Assembly (NCBI GenBank): GCA_017460835.1
Contig: JAFUAD010000047.1
Coordinates: 1-46,985, forward strand
Source of the DNA: Oscillospiraceae bacterium
GTDB taxonomy: Bacteria > Bacillota > Clostridia > Oscillospirales > Ruminococcaceae
Length of the DNA stretch: 46,985 bases
Direction of reading: 5' to 3'
Position numbers and translations under genes: made by a program. Each line of letters starts with the position of its first letter. Positions within the stretch are counted from its first letter, which is position 1. Below the pieces are notes generated by a model. That model had not been told where the DNA came from and did not search any database. It saw only the letters and a list, made by a program, of their open reading frames with translations. Shown piece after piece: positions 41,168-46,985 of this stretch.

Positions 41168-41878
41168 ATGAAAAAATGCATCGCCGAATTTATCGGCACC
41201 ATGACGCTTGTCCTGATCGGCTGCGGAACCGCGATGCTGGTCGGCTGTGACGCGGCCTCCGGCAGCGGCTACATTCTCACGGCATTTGCCTTCGGTCTGA
41301 CGATCGTCGGCATGGCATACTGCGTCGGCAACATCTCCGGCTGCCACATCAACCCGGCGGTTTCGCTCGCCGTCCTGATCTCCGGCGGCATGACGCCCGC
41401 GGAGTTCGTCGGCTATGTGATCTCGCAGTGCCTCGGCGCAGTTGCGGGCTCCGGGCTGCTGAAGGCGATCTTCTCGCTCGGCAATGTGACGGACATGACC
41501 GGAAACGGCAAGGGCCTCGGCACAAACGGGCTCGGCTGCGTCGGCGACAGCGCGGCTGCCGGTCTGCTGGTTGAGTGCCTGCTGACCTTCATCTTTGTGC
41601 TGACAATCCTCGGCGTGACCTCGAAAAAGGCAAAGCACGGCTCCTTCGGCGGCATCGTCATCGGCTTCACGCTCGTGCTCGTACACATCCTCGGCATCGG
41701 CCTGACCGGCACCTCCGTGAACCCGGCGCGCAGCTTCGGCCCGGCACTGATCGCGGCATTCTCCGGCAATACGACCCCGATCGCCGATCTCTGGGTGTTT
41801 GTCGTCGGCCCGTTCGTCGGCGCAGTGATCGCAGCGTTCCTGTATAAATATCTGGAAACGCCTGACAAAAAACAGTAA
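41168..41878 (+). CDS. Aquaporin / glycerol channel of the MIP family
   Basis: The 236-residue membrane protein has six predicted transmembrane helices and the two half-helix NPA boxes: CHINPAVS (about 61) and TSVNPARSFGP (about 182). Arg next to the second box is conserved. Loop spacing is short, as in water-selective aquaporins such as AqpZ, but selectivity cannot be fixed from the sequence alone. The start at 41168 has AAAAGGAA upstream. It is a monocistronic unit with its own promoter and terminator. Confidence 0.9.
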   Translation: MKKCIAEFIGTMTLVLIGCGTAMLVGCDAASGSGYILTAFAFGLTIVGMAYCVGNISGCHINPAVSLAVLISGGMTPAEFVGYVISQCLGAVAGSGLLKAIFSLGNVTDMTGNGKGLGTNGLGCVGDSAAAGLLVECLLTFIFVLTILGVTSKKAKHGSFGGIVIGFTLVLVHILGIGLTGTSVNPARSFGPALIAAFSGNTTPIADLWVFVVGPFVGAVIAAFLYKYLETPDKKQ

Positions 41879-41883
41879 ATTTC

Positions 41884-41920
41884 AAGCAGCCGCGTGAATG
41901 AACAGCGCGGCTGCTTTTTT
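41884..41920 (+). terminator. Terminator of the aquaporin gene
   Basis: AAGCAGCCGCG (41884-41894) pairs with CGCGGCTGCTT (41906-41916), followed by a T-run. Confidence 0.9.
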
Positions 41921-42086
41921 GTATTTTTTCCCGGATTTCCGGCATTTTCCGGCACGGTTCGGCATTTTCTCCGATGCAGCGGCACATGGAATCTGCCGGA
42001 AAGAAATCTGACGGAAACGCACCTGTGTGAAGCGCCGGTTTTTTGCCCATACTGATTCTGTGCGGGAATCACCGCAGAGAGGATGT

Positions 42087-43367
42087 ATGCAAATGAAAAT
42101 CAAACAAAATTGCGTAAAGCTATGGATTTCGCGGATCGCAGTCTGCGGTGCCGCACTCCTTACGGCACTGACCGGTGCCGTGGAATATTATGCGCACAAT
42201 TTGCCGGATCATTACTATTTGCAGGCAGATCACCCGCTGACAGTTTCTACCGTTTTGCCGGTCACGGTCAGCAGGGGAGCGCCTGCGGCCGCGGATTTGC
42301 AGGAGGCGGAGCTGCGGCTCTTCGGCGTCGTGCCGGTCAAAACCGTCTCGCTGACGACGGTCTCGCCGGTCAGCGTCTATGTCGGCGGCGAGCCCTTCGG
42401 CATCCGCATGCTGATGGACGGCGTGATGGTCGTGTCAATGAGCGAGATCAGCACGCAGCAGGGCACGGTCTGCCCCGCAGAGCGAGCCGGAATCCGGGTC
42501 GGCGATATCATTCAGGCGGTCAACGGCGTGCCGGTGCGCGGCAATGCAGAGCTTCAGCAGGCGGTCTCGGAGGCGGACGGCAGCGCGGTCAGCATCACGC
42601 TCCTGCGCGGGTCGCTTCAGCGGACTGTCTCGGTGCAGCCGGTGTATTCGCCCGCAGCAAAGCGCTGGCAGACCGGCATGTGGGTGCGCGACAGCACCGC
42701 AGGTATCGGCACGGTAACCTATTATTATCAGGCGCCGGGCGGTCAGATTCAGTTTGCCGGGCTCGGGCATGCGGTCTGCGATGCGGACACGGGCGAGCAG
42801 ATTCCGCTGGCCTCCGGCGATGTGATCGCGGTCTCGGTGCGGGATGTGATCTCCGGGGCAGCGGGCGCGCCCGGCGAGCTGCGCGGCCGGTTCGATCCGG
42901 ATGCCGCGATCGGCATGCTGCAAAGCAACCACGCAGCCGGCGTATTCGGGACGATGAACGGGCTGCCGCAGAAGCAGATTCTGATGCCGCTCGGATTCCG
43001 GCAGGATGTGAAAACCGGCGCTGCGCAGATCTATACCACGATCGACGGCACGGAGCCGCGGGCGTATTCCGTTGAAATCGAGGAAATACGCGGAAATGAT
43101 GCGGCAATGCGCAATCTGATCGTGCATGTGACAGACCCGGTTCTGCTTCAGAAAACGGGCGGCATCGTGCAGGGCATGAGCGGCAGCCCGATCATACAGG
43201 ACGGCCGGCTGATCGGCGCGGTGACGCATGTGTTTGTGCGCGACCCAACAAGAGGATACGGCATTTTCGCCGAAAATATGTATGCGCAGACGGCTTCTCA
43301 GGCAGTCTCCGCAGCGTATGCCGCCGGGGCAAGGGCAGCGGGTTCGATGCTGCCCGCCGGCCGCTGA
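42087..43367 (+). CDS. spoIVB: SpoIVB-type sporulation protease (S55)
   Basis: The protein has 427 residues from ATG 42087 (42093 is also possible). An N-terminal transmembrane anchor (about 10-32) precedes a PDZ domain (about 110-190, CPAERAGIRVGDIIQAVNGVPV). The S55 serine protease domain follows, with GLGHAVCD (His near 226), GQD-type loops and GIVQGMSGSPIIQDGRLIGAVTHV (Ser near 363). In Bacillus SpoIVB is secreted from the forespore and triggers sigma-K activation by cutting SpoIVFA. Its presence suggests a spore-forming ancestry or ability. In many clostridia it is followed by spo0A; here the next gene is HPr on the other strand. AGAGAGG lies upstream. Confidence 0.9.
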   Translation: MQMKIKQNCVKLWISRIAVCGAALLTALTGAVEYYAHNLPDHYYLQADHPLTVSTVLPVTVSRGAPAAADLQEAELRLFGVVPVKTVSLTTVSPVSVYVGGEPFGIRMLMDGVMVVSMSEISTQQGTVCPAERAGIRVGDIIQAVNGVPVRGNAELQQAVSEADGSAVSITLLRGSLQRTVSVQPVYSPAAKRWQTGMWVRDSTAGIGTVTYYYQAPGGQIQFAGLGHAVCDADTGEQIPLASGDVIAVSVRDVISGAAGAPGELRGRFDPDAAIGMLQSNHAAGVFGTMNGLPQKQILMPLGFRQDVKTGAAQIYTTIDGTEPRAYSVEIEEIRGNDAAMRNLIVHVTDPVLLQKTGGIVQGMSGSPIIQDGRLIGAVTHVFVRDPTRGYGIFAENMYAQTASQAVSAAYAAGARAAGSMLPAGR

Positions 43368-43385
43368 CAACAGGATATGAAAAAG

Positions 43386-43413
43386 ACGGGGCACCTGCAA
43401 TCAGATGCCCCGT
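43386..43413. terminator. Shared terminator of spoIVB and HPr genes
   Basis: ACGGGGCA (43386-43393) pairs with TGCCCCGT (43406-43413). On the minus strand a CTTTTTC tract follows, fitting termination of the HPr transcript. Confidence 0.75.
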
Positions 43414-43468
43414 TACTTATGGATGTTGTGCATATCGGCAGCAGGGGAGCGCCCCCGCCGCGTGTCTG

Positions 43469-43741
43469 TTACCGGCTCTCGTCGCTGAAGCCGCTGTCAA
43501 CCAGCTCAACCAGCGAAGCGACTGCCTGCTCCTCGTCGGTGCCGTCCGCGATGATGCGGATTGCAGTGCCGCCGACGATTCCGAGCGACAGAATGCCGAG
43601 CAGGGACTTTGCATTGACCCGGCGCTCCTCCTTCTCGATCCAGATTGCAGAGCGGAACTCATTTGCTTTCTGGATGAAGAAGGTTGCAGGACGAGCGTGC
43701 AGACCGACCTGATTCTGAACCATAACATCTTTGATACACAT
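43469..43741 (-). CDS. HPr-family phosphocarrier protein
   Basis: The 90-residue protein has VGLHARPATFFIQKANEF near the start, with the His (about residue 14) that accepts phosphate from PEP and Enzyme I, and AKSLLGILSLG with the regulatory Ser (about 45). HPr passes phosphate to sugar permeases and, when phosphorylated on Ser by HPr kinase, takes part in catabolite repression with CcpA. Having both sites argues for HPr rather than Crh. The start MCIKDVM at 43741 is set by AAAGGAGA upstream. No Enzyme I gene is adjacent. A promoter lies about 260 bp upstream, so the leader is unusually long. Confidence 0.9.
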   Translation of the reverse strand: MCIKDVMVQNQVGLHARPATFFIQKANEFRSAIWIEKEERRVNAKSLLGILSLGIVGGTAIRIIADGTDEEQAVASLVELVDSGFSDESR

Positions 43742-44136
43742 AAACTTTCTCTCCTTTATGATTTTCATAATACCCGAATTGCTTGCGGATCATTTGTTCT
43801 CCGTGGCTGCTCCGCCACACGCGGAAAAAAGGGGCATTCGCACAGAACGGAGATCAGCTTCCTTCGGGCTCGGAGCGGTACAAAGCTGCCTGACCAGCCG
43901 TTTTAACAGTATGTAAATCCGATTTCAAATATACACGCTGTATAGTTCATCCGATCCCCATTGCCGTTCCGTTCTATTCTCTCTCCACGGATCCATGTTA
44001 TCATTATACTGATTTTTTTCCTTTTCGTCAATCTCTTTTCTACACAAAAGCGGGCAAAACGGGCAAATTTCTCCCCTATGCTACATTTGAAACGATAGAG
44101 TGCCTCTCAGTTTGGGCAGTTTCACGAAAAAAGAAT
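43742..44136. other. Long HPr leader and upstream region
   Basis: No gene is seen. A promoter on the minus strand at 44003-44031 gives a 5' leader of about 255 nt before HPr. The leader can form a stem between TCCG-GTGTGGC and GCCAC-GGA near 43800-43825 and has a run of six T residues next to it. Upstream of the promoter (44032-44136) I see only AT-rich sequence. Confidence 0.55.
44003..44031 (-). promoter_or_regulatory. Promoter of the HPr gene
   Basis: On the minus strand TTGACG (44026-44031), 17-bp spacer and TATAAT (44003-44008). Confidence 0.8.
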
Positions 44137-44171
44137 GTTGAAAACTTTTAGTAGGGTCTCTAGTTTTCAAC
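44137..44171 (-). terminator. Terminator of the rimM-trmD operon
   Basis: Arms GTTGAAAACT (44137-44146) and AGTTTTCAAC (44162-44171) are perfect complements. On the minus strand the stem is followed by ATTCTTTTTT. It lies about 20 bp beyond the trmD stop. Confidence 0.85.
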
Positions 44172-44189
44172 AAAAGAATTTGTTTATTG

Positions 44190-44903
44190 TCACAAGAACC
44201 CCTTGCCATCCTGTTCCTTTGACCATTTTGCATAAAGATCCGGGCGGCGTTCCTTCGTGACCGCGAGGCTCTGCTCCCGTCTCCATGCGGCGATATTTTT
44301 GTGATGCCCGCTCAGCAGCACCGGCGGCACTGCCTCGCCCTCCCAGATCTCCGGTCTGGTATACTGCGGGTATTCCAGCAGGCCGTTGAAGTGGCTTTCC
44401 TCCTCATAGGCATCGGGGGAGGGGAGCACGTTCTCGCACATTCTCGCGACGGCATCGGTCAGGATGAGCGCGGGCAGCTCGCCGCCCGTGACGACATAAT
44501 CCCCGACGGAGATTTCCTCGTCGCAGATGCGGTCCAGAACGCGCTGGTCGATGCCCTCGTAATGGCCGCAGAGCAGAAACAGCCGCGGCAGCTCCGCAAG
44601 CTCGCGGACGCGCTGCTGGGTCAGCGTTCTGCCCTTCGGTGACAGATATATTGTATGCATCGGCACATCGGATTGTGCCGCGACCGCCTTCCAGCAGTCG
44701 AAAACCGGCTGTGCCTGCATGACCATGCCCATGCCGCCGCCGAACGGCGAATCATCGACGCGGTTGTGGCGGTCGGTCGTATAGTCGCGGATCTGGTGGC
44801 AGTTGACGGTGATCGCGCCCTTTGCGCGCGCCCTGCCGATGATGCTCGCGGAGAGCACCGCCTCGCACATCTCCGGAAACAGCGTTGCAATTTCAATCGT
44901 CAT
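44190..44903 (-). CDS. trmD: tRNA (guanine-37-N1)-methyltransferase
   Basis: The 237-residue protein matches TrmD throughout. It has an N-terminal SPOUT domain with MTIEIATLFPEMCEAVLSASIIGRA, DDSPFGGGMGMVMQAQP (about 53), LSPKGRTLTQQRVRELA (about 87) and the knot motifs LLCGHYEGIDQRVLDR (about 112) and SVGDYVVTGGELPALILTDAVAR (about 132). It ends with EYPQYTRPEIWEGEAVPPVLLSGHH. It methylates G37 next to the anticodon and prevents frameshifting. Its start overlaps the rimM stop by one base, giving the usual rimM-trmD order; rpsP and rplS are not beside it here. Confidence 0.97.
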   Translation of the reverse strand: MTIEIATLFPEMCEAVLSASIIGRARAKGAITVNCHQIRDYTTDRHNRVDDSPFGGGMGMVMQAQPVFDCWKAVAAQSDVPMHTIYLSPKGRTLTQQRVRELAELPRLFLLCGHYEGIDQRVLDRICDEEISVGDYVVTGGELPALILTDAVARMCENVLPSPDAYEEESHFNGLLEYPQYTRPEIWEGEAVPPVLLSGHHKNIAAWRREQSLAVTKERRPDLYAKWSKEQDGKGFL

Positions 44904-45409
44904 CAGTCAAACAGCCCCTCCAGCGGGCGGATCGTGATGCAGTCCGTCCCGAAGTCGATATCCAGCACGACCTGCGGGATCACCGGAACCAGCAGTGTTT
45001 TGCCCTCCGGCGATTCCACCTCATACACATCGTTTGCGCCGGTTTGCAGCACATCCCGCAGTTTTCCGTATACCGCGCCCGTGTCGGCGTCCTTCACGGT
45101 CATGCCGAGCAGATCCTGAAAAAAGAATGTGTCGTCGTCCAGCTCGACGTCGCTGCGGTTCATGTAGAGCACAGTATTACGCAGGGCATTTGCGGCCTCC
45201 GGCGTATCGACGCCCTCAAATTTGACCAGCGCCATGTTTTTCTGCACGGCTGCGTGCGCGACGGTCATCGGGATGTGATCCTTTCCGCGGTAGAGCGTGT
45301 CAAATTCGCAGAGAAACTCCGCCGAATCGCACCACGGCATGACCTTGACCGTGCCGTTCAGCCCGTGAATGTTGACGATTTTGCCGATTTCAAGAAACTG
45401 TTTTTTCAT
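44903..45409 (-). CDS. rimM: 16S rRNA processing protein RimM
   Basis: The 168-residue protein has the N-terminal RimM domain (EIGKIVNIHGLNGTVKVMPWCD, about 6-27) and a C-terminal PRC-barrel (about 95-165, with DLLGMTVKDADTGAVYGKLRDVLQTGANDVYEV). It assists maturation of the 30S head domain. The start at 45409 has CGGAGG upstream, and a strong promoter (45439-45467) lies within a 32-bp direct repeat that flanks a repeat element. rimM and trmD form one operon. Confidence 0.95.
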   Translation of the reverse strand: MKKQFLEIGKIVNIHGLNGTVKVMPWCDSAEFLCEFDTLYRGKDHIPMTVAHAAVQKNMALVKFEGVDTPEAANALRNTVLYMNRSDVELDDDTFFFQDLLGMTVKDADTGAVYGKLRDVLQTGANDVYEVESPEGKTLLVPVIPQVVLDIDFGTDCITIRPLEGLFD

Positions 45410-45438
45410 ATTGCATCCTCCGTGTTTGCGTTCGATTT

Positions 45439-45467
45439 ATTATAGCATATTATTCCGGAATTTTCAA
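45439..45467 (-). promoter_or_regulatory. Promoter of rimM-trmD
   Basis: On the minus strand TTGAAA (45462-45467), 17-bp spacer and TATAAT (45439-45444) with TG at the extended -10 position. It lies within the direct repeat 45440-45471. The second copy of the repeat (45705-45736) keeps the -35 and spacer, but its -10 reads TATAAG. Confidence 0.8.
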
Positions 45468-45471
45468 TGGG
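45440..45471. repeat. 32-bp direct repeat, proximal copy
   Basis: Identical over 32 bp to 45705-45736. It is followed here at once by GCAACAGTGA (45471-45480), which in the distal copy occurs 17 bp further on (45753-45762). This suggests a duplicated block of about 58 bp with a 17-bp loss in this copy. Confidence 0.9.
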
Positions 45472-45480
45472 CAACAGTGA

Positions 45481-45704
45481 AAAAGCGTAGCGCGGAGCCC
45501 GCGCTGGCGATACAGCAAAGCGCCGTCTGTACGAATTGTTCTGTATTGGTTTGAATCTCGCCTGTTGGCGATTTGGGCTTTGTGTATGCGGATTATGGGA
45601 GCATAAACCAAAAATGCAGCACACTCCTGTGCTGCGTCCTGACTGAGATTTGGAGCACAGGAAAAGAAACCCGCGAAGCCAAAACGGAGGCCGGCACTGC
45701 CGCC
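45481..45704. repeat. Dispersed intergenic repeat, copy 3
   Basis: The core hairpin GCAGCACA-CTCC-TGTGCTGC is at 45616-45635, with the conserved flanks found in copies 1 and 2. The left end (45491-45509) is the exact reverse complement of the right end of copy 1. The right end carries a REP-like CCGGCACTGCCG (about 45691). The copy is bounded by 32-bp direct repeats, as expected if it was inserted and its target duplicated, although the duplication is long for a transposon. Confidence 0.75.
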
Positions 45705-45736
45705 TTATAGCATATTATTCCGGAATTTTCAATGGG
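45705..45736. repeat. 32-bp direct repeat, distal copy
   Basis: Exact partner of 45440-45471 on the far side of repeat copy 3. Confidence 0.9.
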
Positions 45737-45824
45737 AGTATTTGAAAAAAGTGCAACAGTGACACCCTAGTTCCTCGTTCTTTCTTGATGTTGTTTTCTT
45801 CTGTTGATGATAGGAGTTGTTTCT

Positions 45825-46142
45825 CTGTGAATTTTGATTTTGTATTCTTCACCGATTTGTCCGAAATGACCTTTGACTGGGCGCAGGGGCGCAAACCTGA
45901 GAGGGAACCACAAGAGAGGGGAGAGAGCGCTCACTCCGTTCGCTTATTCTCTCCCCTCTCTTAAGGTTCCCTCTCAGACTCTCCTTCCTTAACTCACCCC
46001 TCTCTAGTTCCGGAATCTTAAAGTGTTGGAGCAGAGAGGAGTAGGTAAGGAAAGAGGGTTCTTCCCCTCGCTTCGCGCCCCTGCGCCCGGCAAAAGGTTA
46101 TGTCGGACAAAACAGTGAAGAAAAACGAACCAAAATGAACAG
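45825..46142. other. Large multi-branched inverted repeat, candidate structured RNA or MITE
   Basis: The outer arms 45847-45874 and 46093-46120 pair at 25 of 28 positions, including one G-T. Further out the arms still match at roughly 14 of 22 positions (to about 45825 and 46142). Inside, after a 4x4 internal loop, GGGCGCAGGGGCGC (45879-45892) pairs perfectly with 46075-46088. Within that stem are two separate hairpins. One is 45897-45977 (13 bp perfect, 4x4 loop, 12 bp perfect, then AGCG/CGCT). The other is 45979-46056, mostly paired with small bulges. The result is a three-way junction with no T-tract and no coding frame. I know no named RNA that matches. Confidence 0.65.
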
Positions 46143-46169
46143 CCAAGCTATCATGAAACGGCTGCAATA

Positions 46170-46198
46170 TTGACATTTTTTACATGGTACTGTAAAAT
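46170..46198 (+). promoter_or_regulatory. Promoter with operator-like palindrome
   Basis: TTGACA (46170-46175), 17-bp spacer and TAAAAT (46193-46198). A perfect inverted repeat TTTTACA (46178-46184) / TGTAAAA (46191-46197) spans spacer and -10, a likely binding site for a regulator. The leader to the sigma gene is about 117 nt. Confidence 0.7.
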
Positions 46199-46321
46199 AA
46201 AAATACAGCGGCGGAATGCCCCGCCGACAAAAAACAAAATTTTCTGTAACCAAATCCCGCCCGATTCCGTCATAATAAACAGAGGGCAATCAGAATTCCG
46301 GAAAGTGAGGTGTGTGCCGGC

Positions 46322-46876
46322 ATGGAGGACAGCGAGATCATTGCGCTGTATTTCGCGCGGAATGAACGCGCAATCTCTGAAACGGGAAAGAAATACGGCA
46401 GGCTGTGCAGCGGGCTGGCAAGGCGCATCCTCGGCTCTCCGGAGGATGCGGAGGAATGCTGCAGCGATGTGATGCTCAAGGTCTGGAATGCGATCCCGCC
46501 GGAGCGTCCGCAGCATTTCGCCGCATATCTGGTGCGGCTCGTGCGCAATACCGCGCTCGACCTCTATGAGAAGCTCCATGCGGCAAAGCGCGGCGGCAGC
46601 CAGACCGCACTGGCACTCGATGAGCTTGAGCAGGTTCTGACCGCGCCCGATGACGTTGAGGCCGCGCAGAGCAGCGCCGAGACCGGCGAGCTGCTGAACC
46701 GCTTTCTCGCGTCTCTGCCGGATGACACCCGCAATATTTTCGTGCTGCGGTATGTCTATCTGATGCCCGTGAAGGAGATCGCCGAGCGAACCGGCTTCTC
46801 CGCAAGCAAGGTGAAAACCTCGCTGCACCGCACACGAAATGCCCTGAAGGACTATCTGGGAGGTGAGATACCATGA
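46322..46876 (+). CDS. ECF-family RNA polymerase sigma factor
   Basis: The 184-residue protein has sigma region 2 at about residues 8-80 (IIALYFARNERAISETGKKYGRLCSGLARRILGSPEDAEECCSDVMLKVWNAIPPERP) and region 4 at about 125-180 (LPDDTRNIFVLRYVYLMPVKEIAERTGFSASKVKTSLHRTRNALKDYL). The layout is that of sigma factors paired with membrane anti-sigma proteins in Ruminococcaceae. The start at 46322 has GTGAGG upstream; a GTG four codons earlier is possible. Its stop overlaps the next gene by four bases. It lacks the GCCTGTCC motif found before the other ECF gene, so its regulon probably differs. Confidence 0.88.
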   Translation: MEDSEIIALYFARNERAISETGKKYGRLCSGLARRILGSPEDAEECCSDVMLKVWNAIPPERPQHFAAYLVRLVRNTALDLYEKLHAAKRGGSQTALALDELEQVLTAPDDVEAAQSSAETGELLNRFLASLPDDTRNIFVLRYVYLMPVKEIAERTGFSASKVKTSLHRTRNALKDYLGGEIP

Positions 46877-46985
46877 ATGCCATGACACTTCTGCGCGGAT
46901 TCAGCGCGATCGACCCGCGCTATCTGGAGGCGGCGATGCAGGGCACGGCAGCGGCCGCTGAGACCCCCGCCCCGCAGAGCACTGA
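46873..46985 (+). CDS. Probable anti-sigma or partner protein, partial
   Basis: Only the first 37 codons lie in the window (MNAMTLLRGFSAIDPRYLEAAMQG...). The ATGA overlap with the sigma gene shows translational coupling, and the short N-terminal sequence (FSAIDPRYLEAA) is like the start of cytosolic anti-sigma domains next to ECF sigmas. The remainder, including any membrane segment, is beyond the edge. Confidence 0.6.
   Translation, partial: MNAMTLLRGFSAIDPRYLEAAMQGTAAAAETPAPQST

Larger units (their letters stand above)
45410..46321. other. Long non-coding region with repeat copy 3 and a large inverted-repeat structure
   Basis: No gene is supported in these 912 bp. The region holds the rimM promoter, repeat copy 3 with flanking direct repeats (45440-45736), a purine/pyrimidine-rich multi-branched inverted repeat (about 45825-46142) and the promoter of the next sigma gene (46170-46198). 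The open frame at 45406-45624 on the minus strand is repeat sequence and the 5' region of rimM. Confidence 0.7.

Noticed and set aside
44137-44171. A 35-nt partly palindromic unit with GTTG...CAAC ends resembling a CRISPR repeat
   Set aside because: It occurs only once, has no spacers or cas genes nearby, and on the minus strand it is a good terminator after trmD.
45406-45624. A 72-codon minus-strand frame upstream of rimM and a similar one at 2374-2565
   Set aside because: Both are translations of the dispersed repeat. The shared MCC..GLCSH start reflects repeat identity, not a gene family.
45825-46142. Idea that the large inverted repeat is a retron non-coding RNA
   Set aside because: No reverse transcriptase gene lies nearby in the window, and the conserved features of retron RNAs were not recognised.

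Overview
The window looks like chromosome of a cellulosome-producing Ruminococcus-type Firmicute (Oscillospiraceae, Clostridia). The evidence is dockerin-bearing plant cell-wall enzymes, a small cohesin-dockerin adaptor protein, a SpoIVB-type sporulation protease, Gram-positive ribosome binding sites (GGAGG type) and a GC-rich coding style. This assignment is inferred from gene content only; no database search was possible.

Layout. 1-1200: tail of a conjugative element on the minus strand (PcfB/DUF3801-like gene and a small hypothetical gene). 1201-2657: repeat-rich DNA carrying a CX5R phosphatase gene between two copies of a dispersed intergenic repeat. 2658-11963: a minus-strand six-gene operon (SGNH lipoprotein, radC, uvrB, HAD phosphatase, dnaE, HD-type dNTPase) from a consensus promoter at 12005-12033. 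12165-12332: tRNA-Ser(CGA) and tRNA-Ala(GGC). 12480-20644: a decayed prophage or integrated element next to tRNA-Ala. It holds an integrase, regulators, a broken primase, a rolling-circle Rep cassette, a 5'-truncated helicase loader, a truncated tape-measure gene and a HigBA-type toxin-antitoxin pair. 20645-27168: an ECF sigma, anti-sigma, two-lipoprotein and ABC-transporter cluster with two matching ECF-type promoter motifs. 27371-28915: a sigma factor with a very large C-terminal extension. 29106-35312: two convergent multidomain cellulosomal enzymes. 35833-38647: rpsB, tsf and the cohesin-dockerin adaptor. 38735-43367: C39-like lipoprotein, P-loop ATPase, aquaporin, SpoIVB. 43469-45409: HPr, trmD, rimM on the minus strand. 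45410-46321: non-coding DNA with a third repeat copy and a large multi-branched inverted-repeat structure. 46322-end: another ECF sigma and its partner gene.

How the parts work together. The two enzymes (two CE12-like esterase modules with a dockerin; GH30 xylanase with CBM22, dockerin and CE1 esterase) would attach through their dockerins to cohesins. The cohesin-dockerin protein could act as an adaptor that changes which enzymes are displayed. The first ECF module appears autoregulated and also controls its lipoprotein/ABC operon. The most unusual non-coding features are the structure at about 45825-46142, the three-copy repeat family whose third copy duplicated the rimM promoter, and the paired ECF promoter motifs.
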